Below, one piece after another: positions 8,348 to 17,544 of a DNA stretch of 62,619 nucleotides; the stretch's first letter is position 1, and every line of letters starts with the position of its first letter. A program made the position numbers and the translations under genes. Location of the stretch: the NCBI GenBank assembly GCA_028869595.1, contig JAGWRU010000108.1:1-62619 (forward strand). The letters run 5' to 3'. This DNA comes from Rhodospirillales bacterium. GTDB taxonomy: Bacteria > Pseudomonadota > Alphaproteobacteria > Acetobacterales > Acetobacteraceae. Under the pieces are notes generated by a model. The model did no database searches. It worked only from the letters and a program-made list of their open reading frames with translations, and was not told where the DNA came from.

Positions 8348-9210
8348 GCCCGGTGCCGATAGCGATGTTCGAGGAAATGCTGCCCCGCCGAGAGGACGGA
8401 AACCACGATCAGGTACCAGAGGGAGGCGACGATCAGCAGCGGGATCGTCTGATAGGTGCGCGAATAGATCAGTTGCGCGGTGTAGAGCAGCTCGGCCAGC
8501 GCGATGACGCTGACCAGGGAGGTGTTCTTGACCATCGAGATCACCTCGTTGCCGATCGGCGGGATGACCACGCGCATCGCCTGGGGAAAGACGATGCGAA
8601 AGAAGATGGTGGTCGGCCCCATGCCGAGCGCCTTGGCAGCCCTTGTCTGCCCGGGCGGGACGGAGAGGATGCCGGCGCGGATCACCTCCGCCGTATAGGC
8701 CGCCTGGGCGAGGCCGAGCCCGGCCAGGGCCGCGGTCAGCGGCGTGATCACCGCATTGGTGTTGGCGCTGTAGAATACCGGGCCGAACGGAATGCCGAGC
8801 ACGATATGCGGATAAAGCGCGCCAAAATTATACCAGAAGATCAGCTGCACCAGCACCGGCACGCTGCGGAATGCCCAGATGTAAAGCCAGCTCATGACCG
8901 AAAGCAGGATGTTGCGCGACAGGCGCATCACCGCGAGCAATGTGCCGAGCAGCAGGCCGATCAGCATCGCGGCGACGGTCAGTTCCGCGGTGCGGGCAAG
9001 CCCGGCCAGGATCTGCCCGTCCAGCATGTACTGCGCCACCACGCCCCATTCGAAGGCGGGGTTCGTGGCGACGCTGTACAGCACCAGGGCGGCAATCAGC
9101 CCGGTGATCACGCAGGCGGCCCAGGTCCAGGGGTGGCGCAGCCGCACGATCGGCTGCGTCCCGGGTGGGGGAAGGCCGGTCATGCTGCCCACCCCGCGCG
9201 CCATGCTCAT
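8344..9210 (-). CDS. Polar amino-acid ABC transporter, permease
   Basis: A 288-residue inner-membrane permease of the HisMQ family. Hydrophobic segments run from a first helix near residue 30 through to the C-terminus, and the EAA-loop region is present as [20 protein letters not shown], which contacts the ATPase. Only one permease gene is found, so it presumably forms a homodimer. The ATG at 9210 overlaps the stop of the binding-protein gene (ATGA); a longer in-frame start at 9270 would extend into that gene and is less likely. Confidence 0.92.
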   Translation of the reverse strand: MSMARGVGSMTGLPPPGTQPIVRLRHPWTWAACVITGLIAALVLYSVATNPAFEWGVVAQYMLDGQILAGLARTAELTVAAMLIGLLLGTLLAVMRLSRNILLSVMSWLYIWAFRSVPVLVQLIFWYNFGALYPHIVLGIPFGPVFYSANTNAVITPLTAALAGLGLAQAAYTAEVIRAGILSVPPGQTRAAKALGMGPTTIFFRIVFPQAMRVVIPPIGNEVISMVKNTSLVSVIALAELLYTAQLIYSRTYQTIPLLIVASLWYLIVVSVLSAGQHFLEHRYRHRA

Positions 9211-10106
9211 TCCTTGGCTTGCGTCGGGTTCAATTCGGCGGTCTTGGTGGCATCCGCCTGCAGGCCCCATTTCCTGACAATCGCGCCATAGGTACCGTCA
9301 TCGATCAGATGCTGGATCGCCGCCTGCATCGGCTTGGTCATCGGCGAGCCTTTGGGTAGGGCGACGCCGATGAAGCTGGGATCGGTATAGCTGCCGACCA
9401 CCTTGGTGCGGCCCTTGGACTGAGCGACGAAATAGCTGATCGCCGTCGAGCCGACCCAGTAGAGATCGGCGCGCCGGCTCATCAGCGCTTCCGCCGCGCC
9501 ATTGCCGTTATCGAAAGCCAGCATGTTGATCGGCTTCTTGCCGGCCGCCTTGCATTTCGGCTGCTCCTGTGCGGCGAAGACCATCTCGCGGGAGCCGCGC
9601 GTGGTGGCGACGCTCAGTCCGCATAGATCGGCAAGCGAGTTCACCTTGATCTTGCTGTCGGCCAGGGCCGCGAACAGCTCGTTGCCATAGAGCGTGCCGA
9701 TCATGTCGAGGACTTTCTCGCGCACCACCGTCACGCCCATCTGCCCGGTCGCGGCGTCGAAGCGCTTGGCCTGCAGCCCGGGGATCAGCGTGTCGAAGGT
9801 GGTCGGGCGCAATTCGAGCTTGAGCCCCAGCGCCTGGGTCGCGGCGCGCACGATATCAACCTCCCAGCCGGCGATATGGCCCTGCGCGTCGCGGAAATCA
9901 TCGGGCGGCGAACCCAGCGCCACGGCGAGGACGAAGGGTTTGCTCGCCGCCCCGGGCGGTAGCAGCTTGATCAGCGCGGGTTGCGGCTTTTCCACCGGGA
10001 TGGCGGCCTCCGCCGCCCAGGCCGGGTGGGGCAGGGAGGCGCTGAGCAGCGCCAGGCTGGCGATCGCGGCAAGCGGTCCGAGGATGCTGCGGGCGGCGAG
10101 CTTCAT
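9207..10106 (-). CDS. Polar amino-acid ABC transporter, substrate-binding protein
   Basis: A 299-residue periplasmic binding protein of the SBP_bac_3 family. A signal peptide of about 32 residues ends near HPAWA-AEA. The ligand-binding halves show the typical GWEVDIVRAATQALG and GLSVATTRGS segments. A GGGAGA ribosome-binding site precedes ATG 10106. Within the family, acidic residues such as those in GWEVD contact the amino group of amino-acid ligands. The operon context suggests the ligand is the substrate of the monooxygenase and DAO oxidase encoded with it. Confidence 0.9.
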   Translation of the reverse strand: MKLAARSILGPLAAIASLALLSASLPHPAWAAEAAIPVEKPQPALIKLLPPGAASKPFVLAVALGSPPDDFRDAQGHIAGWEVDIVRAATQALGLKLELRPTTFDTLIPGLQAKRFDAATGQMGVTVVREKVLDMIGTLYGNELFAALADSKIKVNSLADLCGLSVATTRGSREMVFAAQEQPKCKAAGKKPINMLAFDNGNGAAEALMSRRADLYWVGSTAISYFVAQSKGRTKVVGSYTDPSFIGVALPKGSPMTKPMQAAIQHLIDDGTYGAIVRKWGLQADATKTAELNPTQAKE

Positions 10107-10154
10107 AGTCGGTCTCCCTGTTGGTGTTTCGTGCTGCGTGCGGCGTATCCGGCG

Positions 10155-11513
10155 TTATTGCGGTGTCGAGCGGCGGCCCCGGCTGCGGAAAGGCGGGCGG
10201 GCAAGGCCCAGGCTGGAACGCAGCGTGCCGTCGCCCTGATAGTCGCGCTGGGCGAGGCCGCGACGTTGCAGTTCCGGCACCAGCCATTCGAAAACCTCGG
10301 TGGCGGGGTCGGGCAGATAGGGCGGCATCAGGTTCCAGCCATCGCAGCCGCGCGCCTCGAACCAGTCCTGCATCACATCGGCGATATCCGCCGGCGTGCC
10401 GACCACGACATTATGCCCCGATGCGCCGGCCATGATCTTGTACAGTTTGCCGATCGTCATGCCGGGCTGGTTGCCCAGGCGGATCAACGCCTCGTGCCCG
10501 CTTTTCACCGCGTTGCTGCGCGCCAGCGGCGCCGGCAAGGGACTTTCCGGCGGCAGATGGGAAAGATCGCCATAGGTATCGGCCAGCATCGGCAGGCCGA
10601 CGCGCGGATGCACCAGATCCTGCAACTGCTCGAAGCGGTCCTGCGCCTCCTGGCGGGTGCGGCCCATCACCGGCAGCAGGCCGGGCATCACCAGCATCGC
10701 CTCCGGATCACGCCCGGCGGCTTCGCCATGCGATTTCACGCTGGCGTAGAAAGCCACCGCATCCTCGCGGGTTTTCTGGGCGGTGTAGATCAGATCGGCG
10801 ATGCGCGCGCCGAGCCCCTGGCCGGGACCGGAGGAGCCGGCCTGCGCGATCACCGGATAACCCTGGATCGGCCGGCCGACATTGAGCGGGCCTTTGACCG
10901 CCAGCACCTCGCCGCGATGGTTCAGCGTGTGCAGCTTGGCGGGGTCGAAATACTGGCCGCGCGCCTTGTCGCGGATGAAGGCATCGTCCTCCCAGCTATC
11001 CCATAGCCCGAAGACGACATCGACGAATTCCTCCGCCCGGCGATAGCGCAGCCCGTGTTCGACATGCGCGTCGAGGCCGAAATTATAGGCTTCCTGCTCG
11101 CTCCACGAGGTCACCACGTTCCAGCCGACCCGACCGCGGCTGACATAATCGAGCGAGGCGAATTTGCGCGCGACGTGATAGGGTTCGTTATAGGTGGTGG
11201 AGGCGCTGGCAACGAAGCCGAGGCGTTGCGTGACGGCGGAAAGCGCGCCGATCAGGGTCAGCGGCTCGAACACATCGATGCGGGCATTGTAGGAAAGCTC
11301 GTCGTCATCCTTGGCGGAATGGCGCACCGCGATGCCGTCGGCCCAGAACATGAAGTGAAACCGCGCGGCTTCGGCGGCGCGGGCGATGTCCATCCACAGC
11401 CCGATATCCATCGCTGCATCGACCCGCGCGCCGGGCATCCGCCAGCCGGCGGCATGGGCGCCGTTGGCGACGATATTGAGGCCGAGTTTCATCGAACGGT
11501 GCTGCGCGGCCAT
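10155..11513 (-). CDS. LLM-class FMN-dependent monooxygenase, NtaA/SnaA/DszA(SoxA) family
   Basis: A 452-residue TIM-barrel flavin monooxygenase that uses FMNH2 supplied by a separate reductase. Family landmarks: the N-terminal MKLGLNIVANG, FHFMFWADG, the SRGRVGWNVVTSW segment and VIAQAGSSGPGQ. Members cleave C-N or C-S bonds (nitrilotriacetate, EDTA, dibenzothiophene sulfone, pristinamycin precursors). It is the first gene of the minus-strand operon and is divergent from a LysR gene. No NtaB-type flavin reductase gene is in the window. The combination with an amino-acid ABC transporter and a DAO oxidase recalls EDTA/NTA catabolic clusters, but the substrate is unproven. Confidence 0.88.
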   Translation of the reverse strand: MAAQHRSMKLGLNIVANGAHAAGWRMPGARVDAAMDIGLWMDIARAAEAARFHFMFWADGIAVRHSAKDDDELSYNARIDVFEPLTLIGALSAVTQRLGFVASASTTYNEPYHVARKFASLDYVSRGRVGWNVVTSWSEQEAYNFGLDAHVEHGLRYRRAEEFVDVVFGLWDSWEDDAFIRDKARGQYFDPAKLHTLNHRGEVLAVKGPLNVGRPIQGYPVIAQAGSSGPGQGLGARIADLIYTAQKTREDAVAFYASVKSHGEAAGRDPEAMLVMPGLLPVMGRTRQEAQDRFEQLQDLVHPRVGLPMLADTYGDLSHLPPESPLPAPLARSNAVKSGHEALIRLGNQPGMTIGKLYKIMAGASGHNVVVGTPADIADVMQDWFEARGCDGWNLMPPYLPDPATEVFEWLVPELQRRGLAQRDYQGDGTLRSSLGLARPPFRSRGRRSTPQ

Positions 11514-11596
11514 CCTGTCCTCTCGATGCCCGGTATTCGTTCCAGTCCCGGGCAGGAAACTCGGAAAATCGCAAGAAGCCGAGCCTAGGCATGGCG

Positions 11597-11633
11597 TGAC
11601 ATGCCGGTCAAAATACTTATGCTGCGCATGTCA
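11597..11633. promoter_or_regulatory. Candidate LysR operator in the divergent intergenic region
   Basis: TGACATG (11597-11603) and CATGTCA (11627-11633) form an inverted repeat. Inside it lies a second palindrome, ATGC-TGC-GCAT (11619-11629). The site sits between the divergent LLM monooxygenase (start 11513) and LysR (start 11659) genes, the usual place for a LysR-type regulator to bind and control both itself and its target operon. Functional assignment is inference. Confidence 0.45.
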
Positions 11634-11658
11634 TTCCATTTGGTTATGGATCGGGGCG

Positions 11659-12549
11659 ATGAATCTCCGCCAATGCGAAGCCTTTCGCGCCGTGATGGAA
11701 GCCGGCACCGTCACCACGGCGGCGGAGCGGCTGCGGGTCAGCCAGCCCGCCGTCAGCAAGATGCTCGCGCAGTTCGAACGTGATCTGGGGTTTCGCCTGT
11801 TCCTGCGCCAGAATCGCCGGCTGATCCCGACGCCGGAGGCGCTTGCGCTCTATCAGGAAGTCCGCCGCGCCTTCATGGGCCTTGATTACCTGACCCGGTT
11901 TGCCGGCGATCTGCGCAGTCTGCGCCAGGGCCATCTGGTGGTCGGCGCCACCCACTCGATCGCCAGCTTCTACCTGCCGAAAATCGCCGCGCGCTTCCTC
12001 CGCGCCCATCCCGGCCTGTCGATGTCGCTGCAAAGCACCGATAGTCCCGGCATCGCGCAGATGGTGGCCAGCCGGCGCGCCGATCTCGGCATCGCGCAGT
12101 TCCGCGTGGCCACCGAAGGGGTGCGCTACGAGCGGCTCTGCGCCACGGAAACCGTCTGCGTCCTGCCCGCCGGGCATGCGCTGGCCCGCAAGCGGGTCAT
12201 TCGGCCGACCGATCTGCACGGCGAGGCCTTCATCGCGCTGGCCGCCGTGAACCGCCTGCGCAGCCGCCTGGCCGCCGTGCTGGAGGCGGCAGGCGCGGTG
12301 CCCAATATTCAGGTCGATACGCCACTCGCCAGCACGGCCTGCCAGATGGTGACGGAGGGGATCGGGCTATGCGTGCTCGACCGGCTGAGCGCGGAGGCAA
12401 ACCGCCAGCCCGGCCTTACCATCCGCCCCTTCCGTGCCGGCATCGTGGAGGATCTGCTGATGCTCTCGCTCGATCAGGCACCGCTTTCCGTACCCGCCGC
12501 CGCCTTCGCCGCGCTGCTGCGGCAAAGTTTCGCCCGACGCCTGGGCTAG
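11659..12549 (+). CDS. LysR family transcriptional regulator
   Basis: A 296-residue LTTR. The N-terminal helix-turn-helix (MNLRQCEAFRAVMEAGTV, then AAERLRVSQPAVSKMLAQFE) is complete, followed by the linker helix and a periplasmic-binding-protein-like effector domain from about residue 90. It is divergent from the six-gene monooxygenase/ABC/oxidase operon, with an inverted repeat between them, so it most probably regulates that operon. ATG 11659 is the natural start because the family begins almost directly with the MNLRQ segment. Confidence 0.92.
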   Translation: MNLRQCEAFRAVMEAGTVTTAAERLRVSQPAVSKMLAQFERDLGFRLFLRQNRRLIPTPEALALYQEVRRAFMGLDYLTRFAGDLRSLRQGHLVVGATHSIASFYLPKIAARFLRAHPGLSMSLQSTDSPGIAQMVASRRADLGIAQFRVATEGVRYERLCATETVCVLPAGHALARKRVIRPTDLHGEAFIALAAVNRLRSRLAAVLEAAGAVPNIQVDTPLASTACQMVTEGIGLCVLDRLSAEANRQPGLTIRPFRAGIVEDLLMLSLDQAPLSVPAAAFAALLRQSFARRLG

Positions 12550-12553
12550 GCGC

Positions 12554-13801
12554 TTACAGCGTGCGATTGGCCCGCGCCAGCACCGCCTCGAACAGCACCT
12601 GCGCGCCGGCCTCGGCTTCCTGCGGTTCGATGCTCTCCTCCTCGTTATGGGAAAGCCCGTCCTTGCAGGGGGTGAAGATCATCGCGGTCGGGATGTGGCG
12701 CGCCACATACACCGCATCATGCCCGGCGCCGGAGACGATCTCGCGCGTCGAATAGCCCAGCTTCGCGCTCGCCTGGCGCACCAGATCGACGCAGCCCGGA
12801 TCGAAGGGCTGATGCGCCACCTTGAACAGCTTGTCCAACTGCAACGTGACGCCGCAATCGCGCGCGATGAAGCCGGCCTCACGCGGGAATTGCGCGTCCA
12901 GCCGGTCGATCTCGGCATCGATGGGGTGGCGGAACTCGACCGAGAAGCGCACCTCGCCGGGGATCACGTTGCGGCTATTGGGCAGGACATGGAGTTCGCC
13001 CACCGTGCCGCGCCCATCCTCGCCGCGCGCGCGCATCATCCGGTCGACCAGATCGATCACCCGGGCCGCTGCCACCAGCGCATCCTTGCGCGCCGAGGGC
13101 GGGGTGGTGCCGGCATGGGAATCGCGCCCGATGATCGTCGCGTTGTACCAGACCTGGGCCTGCGCGCCGGTGACGATGCCGATCTGCTTGCCCTCCTTCT
13201 CCAGGATCGGGCCCTGTTCGATATGCAGCTCGAAATAGGCATCCGCCGCGAATGGCCGGGCCGGCTCGGTGCCGCGAAAGCCGATCGCATCCAGCGCCGT
13301 GCCCACCGTCACACCCTCGGTATCGGCCAGTTTGTAGACATCTTCCAGCGCATAGACCCCGGCCCAGGCGCCCGAACCCATCAGGCTGCGCCCGAAGCGG
13401 CTGCCTTCCTCGTCGGTCCAGTTGATCAGCTCGATCGGCGCTTCGGTGACGATGCCGAGATCGTTCAGGCTGCGCATCACCTCCAGCCCGGCCAGCACGC
13501 CGAGTGCGCCGTCGAATTTGCCGCCCGAGGGCTGGCTGTCCAGATGACTGCCCATCAGCACCGGCTTGCGGTTGGGATCGCGCCCTTCGCGCCGGGCGAA
13601 CATGTTGCCGATCGCATCGACCCGCACCTTCAGCCCCGCCGCCTCGCAATGGGCGCGGAAACGCTCCCGCCCGGCACGGTCCACCTCGGTCAGCGTCAGG
13701 CGCCTGACGCCGCCTTTGGGGGTGGCGCCGATCTCGGCCATTTCCATCAGCAGATCCCACAGCCGGGCGCCGTCGATGCGCTGATTGGTGGTCGCTGCCA
13801 T
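12554..13801 (-). CDS. Zn-dependent amidohydrolase, M20 family (N-carbamoyl-L-amino-acid hydrolase/allantoate amidohydrolase)
   Basis: A 415-residue dinuclear-metal hydrolase of the HyuC/AmaB/AllC group, which removes carbamoyl or ureido groups from amino acids. Metal ligands are visible in GSHLDSQPSGGKFDGALG (His, Asp), in NWTDEEGSRFG (Glu pair) and in YFELHIEQGP (His); the last His lies in SGAGHDAVYVA. Length is normal. It converges on the LysR gene with 4 bases between them, and is divergent from the aldolase gene at 13925. The family cannot be split into carbamoylase or ureidohydrolase from sequence reading alone. Confidence 0.88.
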   Translation of the reverse strand: MAATTNQRIDGARLWDLLMEMAEIGATPKGGVRRLTLTEVDRAGRERFRAHCEAAGLKVRVDAIGNMFARREGRDPNRKPVLMGSHLDSQPSGGKFDGALGVLAGLEVMRSLNDLGIVTEAPIELINWTDEEGSRFGRSLMGSGAWAGVYALEDVYKLADTEGVTVGTALDAIGFRGTEPARPFAADAYFELHIEQGPILEKEGKQIGIVTGAQAQVWYNATIIGRDSHAGTTPPSARKDALVAAARVIDLVDRMMRARGEDGRGTVGELHVLPNSRNVIPGEVRFSVEFRHPIDAEIDRLDAQFPREAGFIARDCGVTLQLDKLFKVAHQPFDPGCVDLVRQASAKLGYSTREIVSGAGHDAVYVARHIPTAMIFTPCKDGLSHNEEESIEPQEAEAGAQVLFEAVLARANRTL

Positions 13802-13840
13802 GGGGAAATATCCTTCATTGCCCGGAAAGGCCGCAGTTTT

Positions 13841-13859
13841 GCCGCCGCCCTGCGGCGGC
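13841..13859. promoter_or_regulatory. GC hairpin between divergent amidohydrolase and aldolase genes
   Basis: GCCGCCGC and GCGGCGGC form a perfect 8-bp stem with a 3-base loop. No T-run follows on either strand, so it is not a classical terminator. It lies in the 123-base divergent promoter region and could be an operator or chance, given the GC richness. Confidence 0.25.
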
Positions 13860-13924
13860 GCAAGCAGGATTGTGAGGCAGGGGGCAGGCTGGCAAGATGC
13901 TGCGCCCCAAGGAGATTACCCCCC

Positions 13925-14716
13925 ATGGCCGATCCCCAGCCTGCCGCGACGCAGGCCCCCGCCATCCTGCGCAATGCCGATCTCGATGCCGAGGCGGTGT
14001 GGCAGGCTCGCGTCGATCTGGCCGCCTGTTTCCGCGCCGCCGCCGCGATGGGGCTGCATGAGGGGATCTGCAATCACTTCTCCGCCATGGTGCCGGGGCG
14101 CGACGATCTGTTCCTGGTCAACCCCGATGGCTGGTCGTTCGAGGAGATGACCGCCTCGCGCCTGCTGATCTGCGATTTCGACCGCCATGTGGTGGCCGGT
14201 GCCGGCGTGCCGGAGGATACCGGCTTCTTCATCCATGCCCGCCTGCATCTGCGCCTGCCCAGGGCGCGCGCGGCATTTCACACCCATATGCCGAATGCCA
14301 CGGCGCTTGCCATGCTGGAAGGTCCGCCGCTGATCTTTGCCGGCCAGTCGGCGCTGAAATTCCACGGCCGGATCGCCGTCGATGATGATTATAACGGCCT
14401 CGCTTTGGACGAGGCGGAGGGCGACCGGATCGCCGCCGCGATCGGCGATGCCGATATCGTCTTCATGAAAAGCCATGGCGTGATGGTGCTCGGCCCCGAT
14501 ATCGCCGAGGCCTGGGACGATCTCTATTACCTGGAACGCGCGGCGGAAGTGCAGCGTCTGGCGGAATCGACCGGTCGGCGACTGGTGCCGGTCGATCCCG
14601 CGGTGGCGGCGCGCACGGCGGCGCAGATGCGCGAGGGGTCGCGCCCGGCAGCGCGGCTGCATCTGGAAAGCATCAAGCGCCGGCTGGACCGCACCGCGCC
14701 CGCGTATCGGAGCTGA
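13925..14716 (+). CDS. Class II aldolase/adducin family protein
   Basis: A 263-residue zinc-dependent aldolase-fold protein. Seen are GLHEGICNHFSAMVPG (phosphate/substrate loop region), the metal-binding HTHMPNATALA, and the third His in FMKSHGVMVLG, so the zinc site is present. Members are fuculose-phosphate or ribulose-phosphate aldolases/epimerases, and many bacterial homologues of this length are decarboxylases or lyases of unknown substrate. A single upstream divergent gene encodes an M20 amidohydrolase; the lipoprotein gene follows after 3 bases. The product is cytosolic. ATG 13925 sits a few bases after a weak GGAG (AAGGAGATTACC). Confidence 0.85.
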   Translation: MADPQPAATQAPAILRNADLDAEAVWQARVDLAACFRAAAAMGLHEGICNHFSAMVPGRDDLFLVNPDGWSFEEMTASRLLICDFDRHVVAGAGVPEDTGFFIHARLHLRLPRARAAFHTHMPNATALAMLEGPPLIFAGQSALKFHGRIAVDDDYNGLALDEAEGDRIAAAIGDADIVFMKSHGVMVLGPDIAEAWDDLYYLERAAEVQRLAESTGRRLVPVDPAVAARTAAQMREGSRPAARLHLESIKRRLDRTAPAYRS

Positions 14717-14719
14717 AGA

Positions 14720-15247
14720 GTGGGTAAGCACAGGAGCCGTTCCACCGGCATGCCGGCCGCGCGCGCGCGGTGCGGCCTCCTCGCGGTTGCGCTGGCCGGT
14801 CTGTCTCTGGCGCTGAGTGGCTGCACGCTGATCGATCAGCGCACCTTCGGCGCCCCGCCACCGCCGCGCCCGGTGCCGGTCCTCGGCGCGATCGCCCCGG
14901 CCGCCGCCGCGCTGCCCGTCGATCCGCGCGTGCCGCTGGTGCGGATCGCCTATGCGACGCCCGATCCGGTGTTCCGCCCGATGCTCGATTACGCGGTGCA
15001 TGCCGCCCAGGCGCGCGATCCGGGCGTGGCCTTCGACGTGGTGGCGGTGATGCCGGGCCAAGGGGCGCCGCGTCAGGGGGCGCCGGCAATGGCTGCCGCC
15101 ACGCCCGCTCTGCCGGCCGGGGCTGCCGATGCGGCCAGCGTGATGCGCGCCATCATGGCGCAAGGGGTGGCAGCCTCGCGCATCCATCTCTCGCTGGCCA
15201 CCGATCCGAAAGTCAGCACGCGGGAAGTGCGGGTCTATGTCCGCTAG
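14720..15247 (+). CDS. Putative lipoprotein, unknown function
   Basis: A 175-residue protein with a hydrophobic signal and a clear lipobox (ALSGC), so it is probably lipid-modified at that Cys and anchored in a membrane. The mature part is Pro/Ala-rich and then contains VRIAYATPDPVF and a C-terminal strand VSTREVRVYVR, which faintly resembles ends of OmpA-like or BON-type domains. I do not recognise a named family. It starts with GTG at 14720, 3 bases after the aldolase stop (an internal ATG at 14750 is also possible), and its end overlaps the next gene by 11 bases. The dense packing suggests an aldolase-lipoprotein-transporter transcript. Confidence 0.65.
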   Translation: MGKHRSRSTGMPAARARCGLLAVALAGLSLALSGCTLIDQRTFGAPPPPRPVPVLGAIAPAAAALPVDPRVPLVRIAYATPDPVFRPMLDYAVHAAQARDPGVAFDVVAVMPGQGAPRQGAPAMAAATPALPAGAADAASVMRAIMAQGVAASRIHLSLATDPKVSTREVRVYVR

Positions 15248-16136
15248 AATCCTCGCCCGGCCGGTCGCGGCATCCGCCGACCGGCTGAGCGGGATTCTGC
15301 TGCTGGCCTTCACCGGCTGTGCCTGGGGCTTCACCTGGCCGGTCAATAAATACCTGCTCGCTTTGCTGCCGCCTTTCAGCATGCGGGCCGCGCCGGTAGC
15401 CATCGGGGTGGTGTTCGCCTTCGCGGTCGCGGCGATCCGGGGCGAAAGCCTGGCTCTGCCGCGCGGACAGTTCCTCTGGCTGGCGCTGCTCGGCATGCTC
15501 AATTACGGCGCCTTCACGGTGGCGACGACGCTGGCGCTGGTGCATCTCGACGCCTCGGTCGCGGTGCTGATCACCTATACGCTGCCGGTCTGGGCGACGC
15601 TGCTCGCCTGGCCGGTGCTGGGCGAACGGCCGAAGCCGCGCGGCATCGCGGCACTCGCCCTGGCGCTGATCGGCGTCGCTTTGCTGGTCGGCGCCGATCC
15701 CACCCAGGCCCGGCATGCCAGTTGGATCGGCATTGGCTGCGCTTTTCTGGCGGCCATCGCCTTTGCGCTCGGCACGGTGCTGGGCAAGCGCCGCCCGCTG
15801 CCCCTGCCGCCGATGACGGGGGTGGCCTGGCAGGCGAGTTTCGGGGTGCTGCCGGCGCTCGCCCTGGCAATTCCGGAGCATGCCGATTTCGCCGCCTTGC
15901 CGGGCCGCGGCTGGCTGGCCATTGCCTATGTCGCGACCATGCCGATGACGCTCGCCTACCTCACCTGGTTCCTGGCGCTGCGCCGCCTGCCGGCTGCGGT
16001 CGCCTCCACCGGGGTGCTGATCGCGCCGCTGGTCGGTGTGCTGGCCTCCGCCATGATGCTGGGCGAGCCGCTGGGGCCACGCCAGATCGTCGCCATGGCC
16101 GTGGTGCTGGGCGGCGTCGCCCTGGCCGCGCTATGA
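15237..16136 (+). CDS. DMT-superfamily transporter, EamA domain
   Basis: A 299-residue integral membrane protein with about ten hydrophobic segments arranged as two EamA repeats, e.g. CAWGFTWPVNKYLL in the first and WIGIGCAFLAAIAFALG opening the second. The family includes exporters of amino acids and metabolites such as RhaT, YdcZ and RarD relatives. The start ATG lies inside the end of the lipoprotein gene (11-base overlap). The substrate cannot be inferred. Confidence 0.88.
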   Translation: MSARILARPVAASADRLSGILLLAFTGCAWGFTWPVNKYLLALLPPFSMRAAPVAIGVVFAFAVAAIRGESLALPRGQFLWLALLGMLNYGAFTVATTLALVHLDASVAVLITYTLPVWATLLAWPVLGERPKPRGIAALALALIGVALLVGADPTQARHASWIGIGCAFLAAIAFALGTVLGKRRPLPLPPMTGVAWQASFGVLPALALAIPEHADFAALPGRGWLAIAYVATMPMTLAYLTWFLALRRLPAAVASTGVLIAPLVGVLASAMMLGEPLGPRQIVAMAVVLGGVALAAL

Positions 16137-16210
16137 GCCGGCCGGGACATGGGACAAATTCGCCGCTTGCGCCGGTTGGGAAGGCGGCTCAATACGCAGG
16201 CCCCGTCGAT

Positions 16211-16229
16211 GGGCACCGTGCCGGTGCCC
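16211..16229. terminator. Perfect hairpin after the EamA transporter gene
   Basis: GGGCACCG and CGGTGCCC form an 8-bp perfect stem with a TGC loop, about 75 bases after the transporter stop and about 100 bases before hemA. No T-tract follows, so it may be a Rho-assisted terminator or an RNA structure in the hemA leader. Confidence 0.35.
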
Positions 16230-16325
16230 GCCGCTCGTTGCCGTGCCGTTCCGAATTATGCCTGACGCGGGATGCCGTCGCCTTCGGCCCTCGCGCTGCC
16301 GGCAAAAGCCTGTGGGACACGCCGC

Positions 16326-17543
16326 ATGCGTTCTGATTTCCGTGCTTTCTGCGCCGATGCGCTGGCCGATATCCAGGCCCAGGGCCGCTATCGGCGCTTC
16401 ACCCCGCTGGCCAAGCAGGCGGCGCGCTTTCCTTATTACCGCCGCCCGGATGGGCGCGAGGTGCTGGTCTGGTCTGCCAATGATTATCTCGGCATGGGCA
16501 ACCATAACGTGGTGATCGAGGCGGCCTGCGAGGCAGCGCGCGCGATGGGCGCGGGCGCCGGCGGGACGCGCAATATCGGCGGCACCAGCCCCGCCCATGT
16601 CGCGCTGGAGGCGGAACTCGCGGCGCTGCACGCCAAGCCGGCGGCGCTGCTGTTCACCTCCGGCTTCGTGTCCAACCAGGCGGCACTGGCGACCATCCTG
16701 AATTCCCGCCCGGCCGGGCCGGAACGTCCGTGGCATGTGTTTTCCGATGAGAAGAACCATGCCTCGATGATTGCCGGCATCAAGGGCGCGCGCGGCATTG
16801 TCTGCCATATCTTCCGCCATAATGATCTGGCGCATCTGGAAACCCTGCTGGCCGCCGCGCCGGCCGATGCGCCCAAGCTGATCGCCTTCGAATCCGTCTA
16901 TTCGATGGATGCCGATATCGCCCCGCTGCCCGGGCTGTGCGATCTGGCGGAACGCTTCGGCGCCATGACCTATCTGGATGAGGTGCATGCCGTCGGCATG
17001 TACGGCGCCCATGGCGGCGGCGTGTCCGAACGCGACGGGGTCGCCCATCGCATCGACCTGATCGAGGGCACGCTGGCCAAGGCATTCGGCTGCCATGGCG
17101 GCTATGTCGCGGGCGATGCCACGGTGATCGACTATATCCGCTCCGCAGCCCCCGGTTTCATCTTCACCACCTCGCTGCCGCCGATGATCGCCGCCGCCGC
17201 GCTGGCCAGCCTGCGCCATGTCCGCGCCACGCCCGCGCTGCGCAGCACCCTGTTCGAACGCGCCGGCGCCCTGAAAGCACGGCTCGCCGCGGCCGGATTG
17301 CCGGTGATCCCGTCGGTCTCCCATATCGTGCCGGTGCATGTCGGCGAGGCGGCGCGCTGCTTTGCCATCAGCGAGCGGCTGCTGGCCGAATTCGGCATGT
17401 ATGCGACGCCGATCAACTACCCGACCGTGCCGCGCGGGCAGGAAAGGCTGCGCCTGACGCCGACGCCCCTGCACACCGATGCGATGATGGATCAGCTGGT
17501 CGCCGCCCTGTCCACCATCCTGCTGCCGGCCCGCGCGGCCTGA
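16326..17543 (+). CDS. hemA: 5-aminolevulinate synthase
   Basis: A 405-residue PLP enzyme condensing glycine and succinyl-CoA to 5-aminolevulinate, the first step of tetrapyrrole synthesis by the Shemin route of alphaproteobacteria. Seen are the N-terminal [10 protein letters not shown], the glycine-binding [39 protein letters not shown] and the PLP lysine in [14 protein letters not shown] (Lys252). ATG 16326 matches the usual family start; an in-frame ATG at 16272 would add 18 atypical residues. It may supply the siroheme branch encoded a few kilobases downstream (cobA, cysG domain). Confidence 0.95.
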   Translation: MRSDFRAFCADALADIQAQGRYRRFTPLAKQAARFPYYRRPDGREVLVWSANDYLGMGNHNVVIEAACEAARAMGAGAGGTRNIGGTSPAHVALEAELAALHAKPAALLFTSGFVSNQAALATILNSRPAGPERPWHVFSDEKNHASMIAGIKGARGIVCHIFRHNDLAHLETLLAAAPADAPKLIAFESVYSMDADIAPLPGLCDLAERFGAMTYLDEVHAVGMYGAHGGGVSERDGVAHRIDLIEGTLAKAFGCHGGYVAGDATVIDYIRSAAPGFIFTTSLPPMIAAAALASLRHVRATPALRSTLFERAGALKARLAAAGLPVIPSVSHIVPVHVGEAARCFAISERLLAEFGMYATPINYPTVPRGQERLRLTPTPLHTDAMMDQLVAALSTILLPARAA

Positions 17544-17544
17544 G

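Noticed and set aside
12647-13924. Upstream extension of the class II aldolase frame antisense to the amidohydrolase
   Set aside because: Low-complexity shadow sequence; the aldolase has a proper ATG at 13925 and the family does not carry such an extension.
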